64,000 nt of DNA from Paulinella micropora. Lineage: Eukaryota > Cercozoa > Imbricatea > Euglyphida > Paulinellidae. Below the pieces are notes generated by a model. The model searched no databases. It saw nothing but the letters and a program-made list of their open reading frames with translations, and had not been told where the DNA came from. Numbering within the stretch: position 1 is the first letter of the stretch; each line of letters starts with the position of its first letter. The DNA lies in the NCBI GenBank assembly GCA_019918135.1, contig WBZZ01002985.1:1-64000 (forward strand). The letters run 5' to 3'. Below, one piece after another: positions 50,689-59,960 of this stretch. Both the position numbers and the translations under genes were made by a program.

Positions 50689-52887
50689 TTAATACAGTGC
50701 TGTGCCACACCCGCGGACGTAGGAGCCGTTGCAGAGAACTGGCAGGTGGCTCGGCTGGATGCCCCCTGCTTTATAAACGCCGTAATACTGGAATATCACA
50801 GTGCACGTTTCTGCACCCATCGGTGACGCAGCTAGGTTCCAGCCAATGAGATCTTGATCAAAGACGCAGTTGCCGCTAAACATATTGCCGACTTTGTTTG
50901 CTGCCGCGGCGGCCGACATGTCCCAGGCGCCCAGGGGCTGGTTGAAGGCGCACGTGTAGTCCCGGCAGTAAAAGATATTTGTCATGTCCGACACCTTGCT
51001 AGTGTTCCAGCCATTGATGTTTTGGTTGAAAGCTAGGGCATCCTCGAAAACGCCTAACAGGCTCGTGACAGACGAAGTGTTCCACGCGCCCAGCGGCTGG
51101 TTGAAGGCAAACGCATCCCTGAAAGCCCACCACAGGGTCGTGACTCTGGCCACGTTCCAGGCGCCGAGCGGTCGATTGAACGCCCTGGCCCCGTAGAACG
51201 TCCAAAACAGGCTGGTGACTCGGCTCGTGTCCCAGCCCTCGACGCTGCCGTTGAAGGCCCACGCAGACAAGAAGGTCTCTTGGAGGCTAGCCACGCCGCT
51301 CGTGTTCCAGCCGTCGAGGTCCTGGTTGAACTTGGCGCAGCCCCGAAACAGGCTGCGGAAGCCGTTGGGGTGGGTAGCGGGCGTGAGCCACGACCAGTTC
51401 CAGTCGCGCGCGTCGCCCACGAACTCGCGCATTCCGTACAGCAGGTACTCGGGCGCCACGCCATTCAGGGCCCGCGAGCCGGCCGTCGGCGCCAGGTAGC
51501 GCAACGGATACCCGCCTGCTGTCCGCGTGAAGAGCGGTGTCGTGCTGCCGGTGGGATGGTACAGCTGCACATCACCCCACGCCACCACGTCCACTATCCA
51601 GGCGCCCTCTACGTACCTCAGCCCGTCCACGCGGCCGCTGAGCCGCAGCCAGTAGTCGCCGGCGCTGGCGTACACGTGCGTGCAGACGGCGCCGCCGGCG
51701 TGCGCGCACGGTTCGGGCGCCGACCCGTCCCCCCAGTCCACCGTAAAATTTGCGCCCGGGCCGGCCGCGGGCGACAGCGTCAGGGTGGCTGTGGTGCCAG
51801 GGTAGGTCGCGCGCACGAGAGCCAGGAAGTGCGAGCGCGAGCACGCGGCGGGCCAGTGTGCTTGGCCGAGCGCCGTGTACGGCGCCAGCCGTGTGCAGTC
51901 CACCGAGCCAGGGGCCAGCGCCGGCGTCGTCCAGGCGGTGAGCGCTTCCCGGAAGTCGCTGCCCAGGCCCTGGAAGAGTCCGTGGAAGCGCGACAGGCTC
52001 GGCAGCGACGTCCAGCCGCCGACCCCCGTCCACGTGAGCGCCGCGCCGCCCGCGAACAGTTCGCTCACGTCCTCGAGCCGCGCCGTGTCCCAGCGCGACA
52101 GGTCGAGCTCGGTCAGCGCAGGCAGGCCCGCGAACGCGCGGCTGGCGTTGCGCAGCCGGCGCGTGTTCCAGTCTTGTGTGCCGCGCAAACCAAGCAGGCC
52201 AGTGGAGTTCTCAAACAGGCCGACCGCCGACTCGGCGCCCGACACGTTGAGACCGTAGCTCAGGTCTGGCAACGGAGCGGCGAGGCCCGCGAAGCTGTAG
52301 TCCCAGCTCTGCACGACCCCGCGTCCGCCAGCGAATTCAGCGGCGGCACGTACGTGAGCGCGGGCGCCGCGTACAGGTGGTAGCCGCTCGTCTCGTGGAA
52401 GCGCAGTTCTCCCCACCGCCTCACAGCGCGCAGCCGCAGGCCGGCGGGCGCCGTGGCATGCCAGGCCGGCGTCAGCGCCCAGCCGCGCACGGGGTAGCGT
52501 CCGCCGGGGTCCGCCGTCACCGTGTACGTGCCGGGCGTCGCATACGTGTGGTCGCACGGTGCGGCGCCGGCGTCCAGGCACGGCGTGGGGGGCGAGCCGT
52601 CCCCCCAGTCGACCGTGAACGACGTCGGGACTGCCCGGCCTGGGCCTGGCGGCGGCGGCGCCCCGGGGCGGCGGACGGCCAGAGCGGCCACACGAACGTG
52701 TCGTTCGGGGCCGCCGTCGTCAGCTCGAGCACCGTGGCACCGCCGGGGCACACGACCGAGGGGCACGCCTCCTCTTGGGTCGGGCACTGGAGCGGGTACG
52801 GGCACCCGGCGCCGGCGGCCCGCAGCCACCCGCACAGCAGGAGGAGGGGCCACGGGCGCCACGGCTGGCGGGCGGGGCAAAGTGCAT
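50689..52887 (-). CDS. DUF285 surface protein copy C, long intact 3' part
   Basis: The ATG at 52887 corresponds to the starts of copies A and B, but the register of the signal peptide is lost almost at once: a C-run is one base shorter than in copy B. Two more changes lie near 52,650 and 52,320, all with the sign of one missing base. From about 52,320 to the stop at 50689 the frame is intact. It encodes the first DUF285 block (LNVSGAESAVGLFENSTG), a PKD-like FTVDWGDGSAPEPCAHAGG, and the second DUF285 block with FNQDLDGWNTSG, FNGSVEGWDTSR, FNRPLGAWNVAR and FNQNINGWNTSK. It ends SYVRGCGTALY. It is the best preserved C-terminal half of the family. Confidence 0.65.
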
Positions 52888-53192
52888 CTCTTCTTCTTGT
52901 GCGGGCGTAGTCTTGCCCAGTGTTGGAGGATATTGGGGGGCGGCCCGGGCGCCCGCGCCGGGGCCCGCGCCGGGCCGCGCCGGGCCCGCGCCGGGCCGCG
53001 CCGGCCCGGGGAGGGAGAGGGGAAGGAACGGAGAGGGGACCGGGGTAGGAGAGCGAGCCAGGGGTAGGAGAGCGAGCCAGGGGGGTACGCCTTCCCCCTC
53101 TCTCCGCTCCAGCTGGCCCCTCGCAGTGCCTCTCGTCTACTCTCTGGGCCCTGGCCAAGGACCCAAGAAAAAACGCCGTCGAATCATGGCTC

Positions 53193-53198
53193 TTTAAT
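53193..53198 (-). terminator. ATTAAA signal of the Rab-like gene
   Basis: CTTTAATCAGG on the plus strand, 96 bases past the stop at 53294. The same 11 bases recur at 56,110 after the third LRR gene, except for the length of the T-run. Confidence 0.45.
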
Positions 53199-53293
53199 CA
53201 GGACAGGAACCGGGGGAGCCCCTCCCCCGCGCGCTGGCCGCGGCCGGGCTCCCCAGACGGGACAATCGTGGCTGCTGCCGCCGGCAGGCGCGT

Positions 53294-53952
53294 CTACTGC
53301 TGACAGCAGCTCTGGCGGGCGGCGCCCTCGCCCGCCGGGCTGGCTAGGTCAATGGTCTCGCCGGGGTCGGCGGGACGCGGCCGCCCCAGCTCCCGGTCCA
53401 CGTAGGGATACAACATGCCTAGCAACTTGCTCTGGGGATCTTGGCGCGCGCTGGTCCAGAGCGCCCGCTGGCCAAAGGTGGCCAAGACGGCTTCTGCCTG
53501 TTGTTGCACCTCGTCGGCGTGGTGGGCATGAATCTTATCTTGCTTGCAGCCCACAAGTACGATTTGGCAGTGCGGGGGCAGTTTGCCCTTGGCCGGCTGC
53601 ACCCAGTTAGCAAACAACGATTTGAGGGCGCCCGGCTTGCTCATGTCGTAGCACAGCAAAGCCACGTCGGTGTTCTGCCAGTACTGGTTCACCATGGTGT
53701 AGTAGCGATCCTGTCCTGCCATGTCCCAACACCACAGCTTGACAGGCCTGCCGTGGCGCACCACATCCAACAAGACAAAGTCTACCCCGAGGGTCGGCGT
53801 ACACATGCTTTCGGGGGGGCCAGGTCCCTGGCCAGGCGCTGCAGCAGGCTCGTTTTACCGGTCCCGGAATCGCCCACTACCAGCAGCTTGACGTGCGTAT
53901 ACGCCGGGGGGGCGGTGGCCTGGGCCACGCTACCGCTGCCGTCGCTGCTCAT
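53294..53952 (-). CDS. Rab-like small GTPase with CCxx prenylation tail, one frame break
   Basis: ATG 53952 (MSSDGSGSVAQATAPPAY) precedes the P-loop GDSGTGKTSLL. The register changes in a seven-base C/G run at about 53,812-53,820, with the sign of one missing base. In the second register follow the switch I threonine segment TPTLGVDF, the WDMAGQDRY G3 motif, and VGCKQD where Rab proteins have GNKxD, so the guanine-specificity Asn is replaced by Cys. A G5-like TSARQ comes next. The C-terminus SCCQQ fits double geranylgeranylation (CCxx). Total length would be about 219 residues, normal for Rab. The likely role is modifying or mimicking host vesicle traffic. Host-derived capture is plausible; the GC and codon use match the window. 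Confidence 0.75.
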
Positions 53953-54546
53953 GGCGCACAACCTGGGCTTACCCGCTCGGAATAGTGAGCGGGCGTGCAC
54001 CGGCGCACACGAGGGAGAAGCTAGGAGCAGGCCCCCCGTGGCTCGCCTTCCCGCGGCGAGGGGCCGGCGGGGGGAAGAGGAAGGCGGTGGGGGGGGGCGC
54101 GAGGAGGGGGGGCGCGAGGGGGGGGGAGCCGCGTGGCGGGGGCGAGGGTGCGTGGCGGGGGGGGGAGAGGCGGCGGGCCCGCGCGCCAGGTCCTTCTCTC
54201 TCCCGCCGGTGGATGCGCCGGCCGGCGCGCGCCAGGTCCTTCCACGCGCACGGGCTGGCGTGCGTGTGGGGGGAGGGAGGCGGCGGCCCCCCCCCCCGCC
54301 GGCCGCCGGCCACCGGCCGGCGCAACCCACCGTGCTGTCGCTCCCGTGGCTGTCTCGCTCTCGGGTGGAGGCGCCCGCCGAGCGCCCGCCGAGCGCACGC
54401 CGAGCCACCCCCGCGGGCTGGCGCGCCGGGGGGGAGTGTGCCAGGCCGCCCGTGACCCCGGGCGCGCGCCAGCCCGTGCGAGGGCGAGGTGGTTGGCACG
54501 CTTACCCCCACTCACAATTCGTCCTTGCCCACCGCGCTCAACAGAT
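53953..54546. other. Divergent GC-rich intergenic region
   Basis: About 590 bases between the Rab-like gene and the next gene. It contains G- and C-runs and GCGCGCCAGGTCCTTC repeated at about 54,182 and 54,226. Frames on both strands are arginine/proline-rich and not credible. Confidence 0.5.
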
Positions 54547-55830
54547 ATGCAAGCTAGCCCACCGACCAACAGCGTCCCGGCGGCGGCCACCGCCCAGCGT
54601 CCTCGCGCCGCGGCAGCCACCGCCAAGCGTCCTCGCGCCGCGGCGGCCCACGGGCGCAAACGCCAGCCACCGCGCAAGAACAGGAGGCTCCGCCCCGCGG
54701 GCGCCTGGGCCCACGGGTCAGAGCTGCAGGACCTACGCGACGGAGGCGATCCTCGGCCCGGCGGCGCGGGCCCGCCGCTGGTAATATCGTACAAGCCCAC
54801 GTGGTACGCGTCCGAGGCGGAGGCCGAAGAGCAGGCCCGGCTCGGGGGCCGCGCCGAGGGGTTGTGCGTCACCTGGGCCGACGAGCGGCTGCACAGCGAC
54901 AGCGACGCCGCCTGGTTCCTGGGCTGGGAAGTTATCAACGGCACGCCCCTCATCTCCCGCGCGGTGCTGGAGGGCAGGCTCCGGGCCGTGCGGTACCACG
55001 CCGGCGAGTACCGAGTGGGCCACCGCGCCAGGCTGCTAGAGGGTGTGCTGTACGCCGAAGTCGTGTACCGCGGGCCCGGCAAATACAAAGGCAAGAGCGA
55101 GTACGTGCCGGTCCCGCTACTGGACGCCGAGCTACGCCAGGCGGCCGAGCGGCTGGAAGGGGCCGCGCCGGCCGCCCAGGCCCGGGATCGGCCAGAGTCG
55201 TTCAGCGGGGACCGAGACCCTGGTTTCAAGGAGGCCTGCAACGCCAGCCTAGCTCACCACGCACGCGAGTTGGTGCGGGTACGGGGGCAGACGTTGCGGG
55301 CGCTAGTGCTCGATGCGGCCGAGGGAGCGAGCTGCCGGGCGCTGGGGCAGGTGGCGCAGGAGCTGGGCGTGGCGCTGTCGGCCGACGTCCCCAACTTCTG
55401 TCCGCAGACGTGCGACGAGCTCGAGCGGTTGGCTCTGCCGGGCGTCCGCGTCCACCGCCGCTCCCTCGAGGACCTCCTGCAGGAGGGTGCGCCGGCCGCC
55501 GGCTGGGACGTAGCGTACCTGGACTTTTGCAACATGCTGCACGGCAACACACGCGCCATCCGCCGGCTGCTAGCTCACCTGGACCCCCGGCCGGGCTCGT
55601 TGCTAGCGCTGACGTTCTTTGGCGGGCGCGGCGCGCTGGAATGGCTGACCGGCCACGCTGGTGGGCTGGAGCTGACGCGCGCGGTCTACAGCACCGAGCT
55701 CGGTGCCCTGCTGAGGGGGGCGGGCTGGCGGGCCTCGCTGCTCGACTACCGGCCGTCGGGCACCATGTGTTTCTGGCTGTTCCGCCTGCACGGCCCGCTC
55801 GGCGCAGCCGCCGGCCACCCCCGCGGCTGA
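54547..55830 (+). CDS. Rossmann-fold, methyltransferase-like protein, 427 aa
   Basis: ATG 54547 follows an AT-richer patch; upstream codons lie in G/C-run DNA. Residues 1-45 are basic and alanine-rich with KRPRAAAAHGRKRQPPRKNRR-type clusters, possibly a nuclear localisation or DNA-binding tail. Residues about 75-200 form a mixed domain (VISYKPTWYASEAEAEEQA, WADERLHSDSDAAWFLGWE). The C-terminal half has LVLDAAEGASCRAL at about 250, which resembles a SAM-binding motif I, then VPNFCPQTCDELERL and WDVAYLDFCNML at about 320 (motif IV-like), and LLALTFFGG. The order fits a class I methyltransferase, but no substrate-specific motif is recognised. An AATAAA follows 83 bases past the stop. Confidence 0.6.
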   Translation: MQASPPTNSVPAAATAQRPRAAAATAKRPRAAAAHGRKRQPPRKNRRLRPAGAWAHGSELQDLRDGGDPRPGGAGPPLVISYKPTWYASEAEAEEQARLGGRAEGLCVTWADERLHSDSDAAWFLGWEVINGTPLISRAVLEGRLRAVRYHAGEYRVGHRARLLEGVLYAEVVYRGPGKYKGKSEYVPVPLLDAELRQAAERLEGAAPAAQARDRPESFSGDRDPGFKEACNASLAHHARELVRVRGQTLRALVLDAAEGASCRALGQVAQELGVALSADVPNFCPQTCDELERLALPGVRVHRRSLEDLLQEGAPAAGWDVAYLDFCNMLHGNTRAIRRLLAHLDPRPGSLLALTFFGGRGALEWLTGHAGGLELTRAVYSTELGALLRGAGWRASLLDYRPSGTMCFWLFRLHGPLGAAAGHPRG

Positions 55831-55913
55831 GCCAGCAGTCCCGCGCACACTGACAGGGAGCAAGCCGGGCCCGCGTTAGGGAGGACTACTCTGATTCAGG
55901 ATTCAGTCTTGTC

Positions 55914-55919
55914 AATAAA
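55914..55919 (+). terminator. AATAAA poly(A)-type signal
   Basis: GTCAATAAAAACC, 83 bases past the stop at 55830. The rest of 55,831-56,306 has no gene I can support. Confidence 0.55.
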
Positions 55920-56110
55920 AACCACCAAGTTGTGCACCTTAGCTCCGGGCCGCTCGGCGCAGCAGCGGCGGCCGGCCCGAACTCTCCGGCCGGCAGCAAA
56001 GGAACGGACGGCCCGCCAGTAAAAAAAGCTTGCGCGAACCCGCAGGTCCGGACAGAAGGGGGGGGGCTTCCCCGGAGCCGGGCCCCAGCTTGTGTAGCGC
56101 CCTGGCCTTT

Positions 56111-56116
56111 TTTAAT
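56111..56116 (-). terminator. ATTAAA signal of the third LRR gene
   Basis: TTTTTTAATCAGG on the plus strand, about 190 bases past the stop at 56307. Confidence 0.4.
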
Positions 56117-56306
56117 CAGGTTTGCTTACGCTGGTACTCCCATTCTCTCGCTCGCTGGCTAGGCACCACGGAGAAGAAGCGCCGAATCGCCTGCTGGATG
56201 CCGGTCTCAGCCCCCGCGGCTCTTTCTCCGCCGCCGGCCGGCCCCCCCCGGTGGCGTAGCAGAGAAAGCACACTCTGCCCGTCCTCCCCTTCCCCTTCCA
56301 GCCCTC

Positions 56307-57959
56307 TTACCCGCCGCGTTCTACCACACAGTTGTCCAAGTTTACCGCTAGCCTCATTGCGTCGTAGGCTGCTAAGTCCGCCGGATCCAGGCGCAGGTGC
56401 CGGGCCTTGATAATTGTCACGCCTTGCATATCCACTAGGCGGAGTCTGACGCGCCGAAAGTTCCGGACTTGTGTTGCTTCGGCGAGATCGCTGTCTGTGC
56501 CTTGGAGGCAGACAGACTTGGCCCTAAACTTCTCCAGCTGCAGAAACAGAGGCTCGTCTCCGTGCGCGTTCGTAGAACGTAGGGTAATCACCACATGGGG
56601 CAGTGGCCCGTTCTGGTAGCCGCCGTGAATAACCCTGAGCCTCCTCTCAGCATCCGTGATGGGAGGACTCTCGCCCTCCTCCGGCCCGTCGCGTTGGCAA
56701 TCCAAAGTCAGTCGAAGCTCTTGGTCAGTGACAGGAAGCGTGGCATCCGGAAGGAGTATAACCTTTTCTAGATGATAAGGTACGGAAATTTCCACGGTCC
56801 GCGCCCTCGGGACAGTCAATGGCGTTCCCCAACGTATCTTCAGCTCCTTCATGTTCCACAACCGCAGGCATAGCCTAGAACAGGCGCTCTGTCTAGGGTA
56901 GCTGACATCTACCGCCCCCTCTAGCAGGCACCCATCGGCCTCGAGACTTTCAGCAGAGGGGTACTGCTCAGATAAGGTCCGCAGTACCTCGCCCCAGTCG
57001 TCCTCAACGTCCGCACACCCATCCCCCTCTTTTACCCGTATAGACCGTACCTGGAAGCGCCGCGCTGGTATGAAGGTGCGGACATTCTCGAGCAAAGTTT
57101 TATAGTAAATCTCCCATTTATCTCTGACCCGGGGCCCCATCGCGTCCGGCTCGTGTACCTCCAGCGACACGTCGACGGGAGCAAGCCCGCGTTTGCATTG
57201 TCGTCGCACCCGTGATAACGTGTGCGCTACGTAGCCCTCGTCCAGCTTCTGTTTGCCCCACCACCACAGGACCCGCGTGGCGTCGAAAAGACGCTGTGCG
57301 TCTAGGCTTTCGACTTCGATGCCCTTGAAGTCAGACGCGAGCTCCCTCCACAGCGTTTTTTCGAGCCAGCTTTCTAAAGAGGAGCTGCCGCCCCGGGAGC
57401 AGTCCTGTAGAGGTTGACTGACGTGCGCTATCGCAAAGCTGGCGGAGCTAGGGGCCGGGGAACTGCGGCCTGGGGAGCCGTGCCCTTGGGAGCTATGGCA
57501 GAGCCGCGTGATCAGGGAGCTGAGCAGCTCGTAGGCGCCCAAGGGAAAGCCCTTGGCATTCCTCCTGCACATTAACAGCTTGACGAATATCCACAGTCGT
57601 TTGGCAGCCTGTTCGGCCAAAGGGCCAGCTTCGGCTGTGCCGGTTGCGACAATCACCACCTGCAGCCTGTCCCGAGCCGAACGCAGCACTTGATCAGGGG
57701 GGTCCAGGTGTGGGTAGTCTGCGGAGTCCTCGAGCTTGGCGTCCGGTGGCCGCGCATAGAGGTACAGAGTATTCCTGCGAGGGAGCGGATCAGCAAGGCC
57801 CCTTTCGCGCAGGGTAGCAGTATCCTTCTGGCACAGGGCCTGAGTTTGCCACTGCGCAGCCGGGCAATCGAAGCACAGTGCACAGCGAGCGCCGGGGTCG
57901 TGTCGCAGGGGATAATCTGTCGCAGCCTTGAGCCGCTTGGGGGGCCCTTGCTCCGCCAT
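56307..57959 (-). CDS. LRR-family related protein 3, 550 aa
   Basis: ATG 57959 (MAEQGPPKRLKAATDYPL) is chosen; further upstream the frame enters C/G-run DNA. The N-terminus has a cysteine group CALCFDCPAAQW and CQKD. A helical central part contains DATRVLWWWGKQKLDEGY. From about residue 290 the plan resembles the two other LRR proteins: a basic strand (RFQVRSIRVKEGDG), an acidic loop, SRLCLRLWNMKELKIRW, then irregular leucine/valine strands (VEISVPYHLEKVILLP, FRRVRLRLVDMQGVTII). The clean 24-residue repeat is absent, so it is a divergent or older member. GC is lower than in nearby genes. A degraded copy of part of it lies at 60,225-60,359. Confidence 0.7.
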   Translation of the reverse strand: MAEQGPPKRLKAATDYPLRHDPGARCALCFDCPAAQWQTQALCQKDTATLRERGLADPLPRRNTLYLYARPPDAKLEDSADYPHLDPPDQVLRSARDRLQVVIVATGTAEAGPLAEQAAKRLWIFVKLLMCRRNAKGFPLGAYELLSSLITRLCHSSQGHGSPGRSSPAPSSASFAIAHVSQPLQDCSRGGSSSLESWLEKTLWRELASDFKGIEVESLDAQRLFDATRVLWWWGKQKLDEGYVAHTLSRVRRQCKRGLAPVDVSLEVHEPDAMGPRVRDKWEIYYKTLLENVRTFIPARRFQVRSIRVKEGDGCADVEDDWGEVLRTLSEQYPSAESLEADGCLLEGAVDVSYPRQSACSRLCLRLWNMKELKIRWGTPLTVPRARTVEISVPYHLEKVILLPDATLPVTDQELRLTLDCQRDGPEEGESPPITDAERRLRVIHGGYQNGPLPHVVITLRSTNAHGDEPLFLQLEKFRAKSVCLQGTDSDLAEATQVRNFRRVRLRLVDMQGVTIIKARHLRLDPADLAAYDAMRLAVNLDNCVVERGG

Positions 57960-58054
57960 GAACCCGCGCGCAACGCTTTGGCCTAGTACTGTCACTCCCG
58001 CGCCACGGGAGCAGTGCCGTGGGGAATCGTGGCAGGGGGGGGAGAGGGGGGCGG

Positions 58055-58152
58055 CCGGGCCGGGGGGGGGGCAGGCTCTCCTCTCCCGCGCCCGGTCACG
58101 TGCCCGGGCCGGGGGGGGGGCAGGCTCTCCTCTCCCGCGCCCGGTCACGTGC
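58055..58152. repeat. 49-bp tandem duplication
   Basis: GGCAGGCTCTCCTCTCCCGC with its surroundings, ending CCCGGTCACGTGCCC, occurs twice with a 49-base offset (GCAGGCTCTC at 58,071 and 58,120). Bases 57,960-58,475 hold no gene I can support. Confidence 0.85.
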
Positions 58153-58420
58153 CCTGTGCGCCCCCCCACGACGCCGCCCCCTTCCTCGTCCGCTTGACCA
58201 CGCGCGCGTGCTCACGTGGCCGTGTGTGGGGGGCGCACCCTCCCTGACGGCGCGCGCCGCGTCGCCCCCCTCCCAGCATGACCACGCGCGCGCGGTCACG
58301 CGTCCACGTGTGTGGCGCGCCCTCTCCCCGCCAGTGTCTGTCGGCGCGCGCGTCCGCTGCGGCGCACAGCGACGGGCGCACGCCGGGGAGCGCGCGCCCC
58401 CCTCTCGGCTGCGTACCGCC

Positions 58421-58440
58421 GTGGCTCTGGCACAAAAGAT
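58421..58440 (+). promoter_or_regulatory. Shared F-box gene upstream element
   Basis: GTGGCTCTGGCACAAAAGAT lies 55 bases before ATG 58476. GTGGCGCTGGCACAAAAGGT lies 47 bases before ATG 60572. Conservation is stronger here than in the adjoining leader, which suggests a promoter, but common descent by duplication also explains it. Confidence 0.35.
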
Positions 58441-58475
58441 CTCCCTGCCCCCAGTCCAAGTACCCCAACACCGCT

Positions 58476-59750
58476 ATGCTGAAGAAGGCCACCAACTCCC
58501 GCCGCCAGCCCCGCCGCTTCCACCCGTACCCCGCGCCAAGCGCCAAGGCACCGGCCGCGACCGCACCGACCGCCGCCGCTAGCCGCTCTGGCGGCACTGG
58601 ATTCTGCGCCCTTGGCACCGACCTGCTGCGCCACATCTTGGCGTTCGCGGTCCACCTAGCCGCGCCGGCTAGGCCGGAGCCCAGGCTGGCCAACCGCCGG
58701 GTGGTGGGGACGCTCGCGCTCGTGGACAAGAGCTGGCACCACGCCGTGCAATTCCTCCCGGGCTGCTACCGTGACTCCCTGCTGTACAACTTCGTGTTAC
58801 TCAAGCGCCTGTTCGCCGCCATGGACGAGCCCAGGTGGTGGGAACCGGCCCGCGTGAGCACCGTGTTTGCTACCGGGCGCGACGACTAGCTGCTGGCCGA
58901 GGGCGCAGTGACCGCGTTATTCGCCCCGGCGCAGGTGGCCCGCGTGCCGACGCTGTTCCCGGGCTGGCTCTTGCCGGACGGGCAGCGGCTGCGCCGGGAA
59001 GCGCGGCGGTTGTACGTGGCCGAGGGGCGCTTCGAGGAGGCCGACGGCGCGACTACTACCGTGTACGTACACAGCGAGGCCGTCGCCTGGTACCTGGCCA
59101 GGCACCGTGACGCGGAAGAACTCCTGTTCCTGACGCAACAGCTACTGGCGACCAACGCACCCTCGTTCCTGTCTGCGCACCACGAGTGGAGGTCGCTCAG
59201 GGTCCGGTGGCCGTGCGGCACGCTGGGCTCCGCCACCGCGGCCCGGCAGCGGCCGGCCGGCCAGCACGCGCCCCCCAGGCCGCCGCGGGTCCCTAGGCCG
59301 CTGCGCGTCCCGCGGAGGCGCTTCCACGCTCCGCTGCAGTGGTGGTCGCCACAGCAGCTCGTTCTGATTGGCCACGGGGTGGTGAGTGCGGTCACGGGCC
59401 TCGGCAGCGAGGTAGGTGTTGGCGTGGCGCTGACGCACGCGCTGGGCGACGGTTCGGTGCTGCGGGCCGTCAAGGGCTGCCAGTACTCGCGCCAGGGCGT
59501 CGAGCTCGTGAGGCAGGCGGACGGCAGCTACCAGGAAGTGGGCGGAGCCCCCCGCCCCGTGGTGGAGCAAGCAGCGTTCGTGTGGGCGCCCGCGTTGGTG
59601 CAGTACCTCGAGTGGAACGCGCGGCCCTGGCACCAGCAGCTGATCTGGGACGTGCTCGAGTATGAAGGCCCTCGGCTGGCGCCGCTGGCCTTTGCCTTTA
59701 GCCAGGAACTCGTGCTGAGTCAGTGGGGGGCAAGTTTAAGGGCTGGGTAG
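58476..59750 (+). pseudogene. F-box protein copy 1, in-frame amber codon and 3' frame break
   Basis: ATG 58476 starts a basic leader (MLKKATNSRRQPRRFHPY), then an F-box-like helix set (LGTDLLRHILAF, LALVDKSWHHAV). After FATGRDD at residue ~137 the codon is TAG where copy 2 has GAG; the same frame continues beyond it with clear similarity to copy 2 for about 280 codons. Near 59,726 a G-run causes a register change, so the last residues differ from copy 2, whose ending VATARNPF-SHVIAL can be seen here in the next frame. Either this copy is inactivated or only the F-box half is made. F-box proteins recruit substrates to SCF ubiquitin ligases; the C-terminal part would be the substrate-binding domain. 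Confidence 0.7.
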
Positions 59751-59828
59751 CCACCGCTCGCAACCCTTTCGAAGGTAGCCACGTGATTGCACTCTGATTG
59801 CACTCTGAGCCACCAAGTTCTCTATTTC

Positions 59829-59834
59829 ATTAAA
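59829..59834 (+). terminator. ATTAAA poly(A)-type signal
   Basis: TTCATTAAAAAGG shortly after the end of F-box copy 1. Confidence 0.45.
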
Positions 59835-59854
59835 AAGGAAAGGCCAAGCCCCCA

Positions 59855-59960
59855 GACTGTAGCCCGGCAGCCGGAGTTAGGGGCCCCGGAGTTTTAAAAA
59901 CGCTCTGTTTAGTAAGGCCGGGGGCCGGGTGCGTTCGTAGCGGGAGCCCGCTGCTTACTT
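59855..59960. repeat. Downstream block shared by both F-box copies
   Basis: CCCAGACTGTAGCCCGGCAG with the following ~90 bases, including CCGGAGTTTTAAAAA, occurs at about 59,861 and about 62,498. It marks the 3' part of the duplicated segment. Confidence 0.8.

Larger units (their letters stand above)
45440..53170. repeat. 2.55-kb segment in three tandem copies
   Basis: Gene starts at 47,781, 50,327 and 52,887 are 2,546 and 2,560 bases apart. The intergenic parts are copied as well: GTGTGACGATGCTTC(/G) occurs at about 45,450, 48,014 and 50,565, and TTGCCCAGTGTTGGAGGATATTGG-type leaders precede each gene. The copies have diverged mostly by short indels. Confidence 0.9.

Noticed and set aside
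53812-53820. An intron in the Rab-like gene
   Set aside because: The two parts abut without extra sequence, no splice signals are needed, and the span is one base short of a normal Rab length.
58887-58889. Programmed readthrough of TAG in F-box copy 1
   Set aside because: The following bases do not match a known strong readthrough context, and the copy also has a second defect. Decay or error is simpler.
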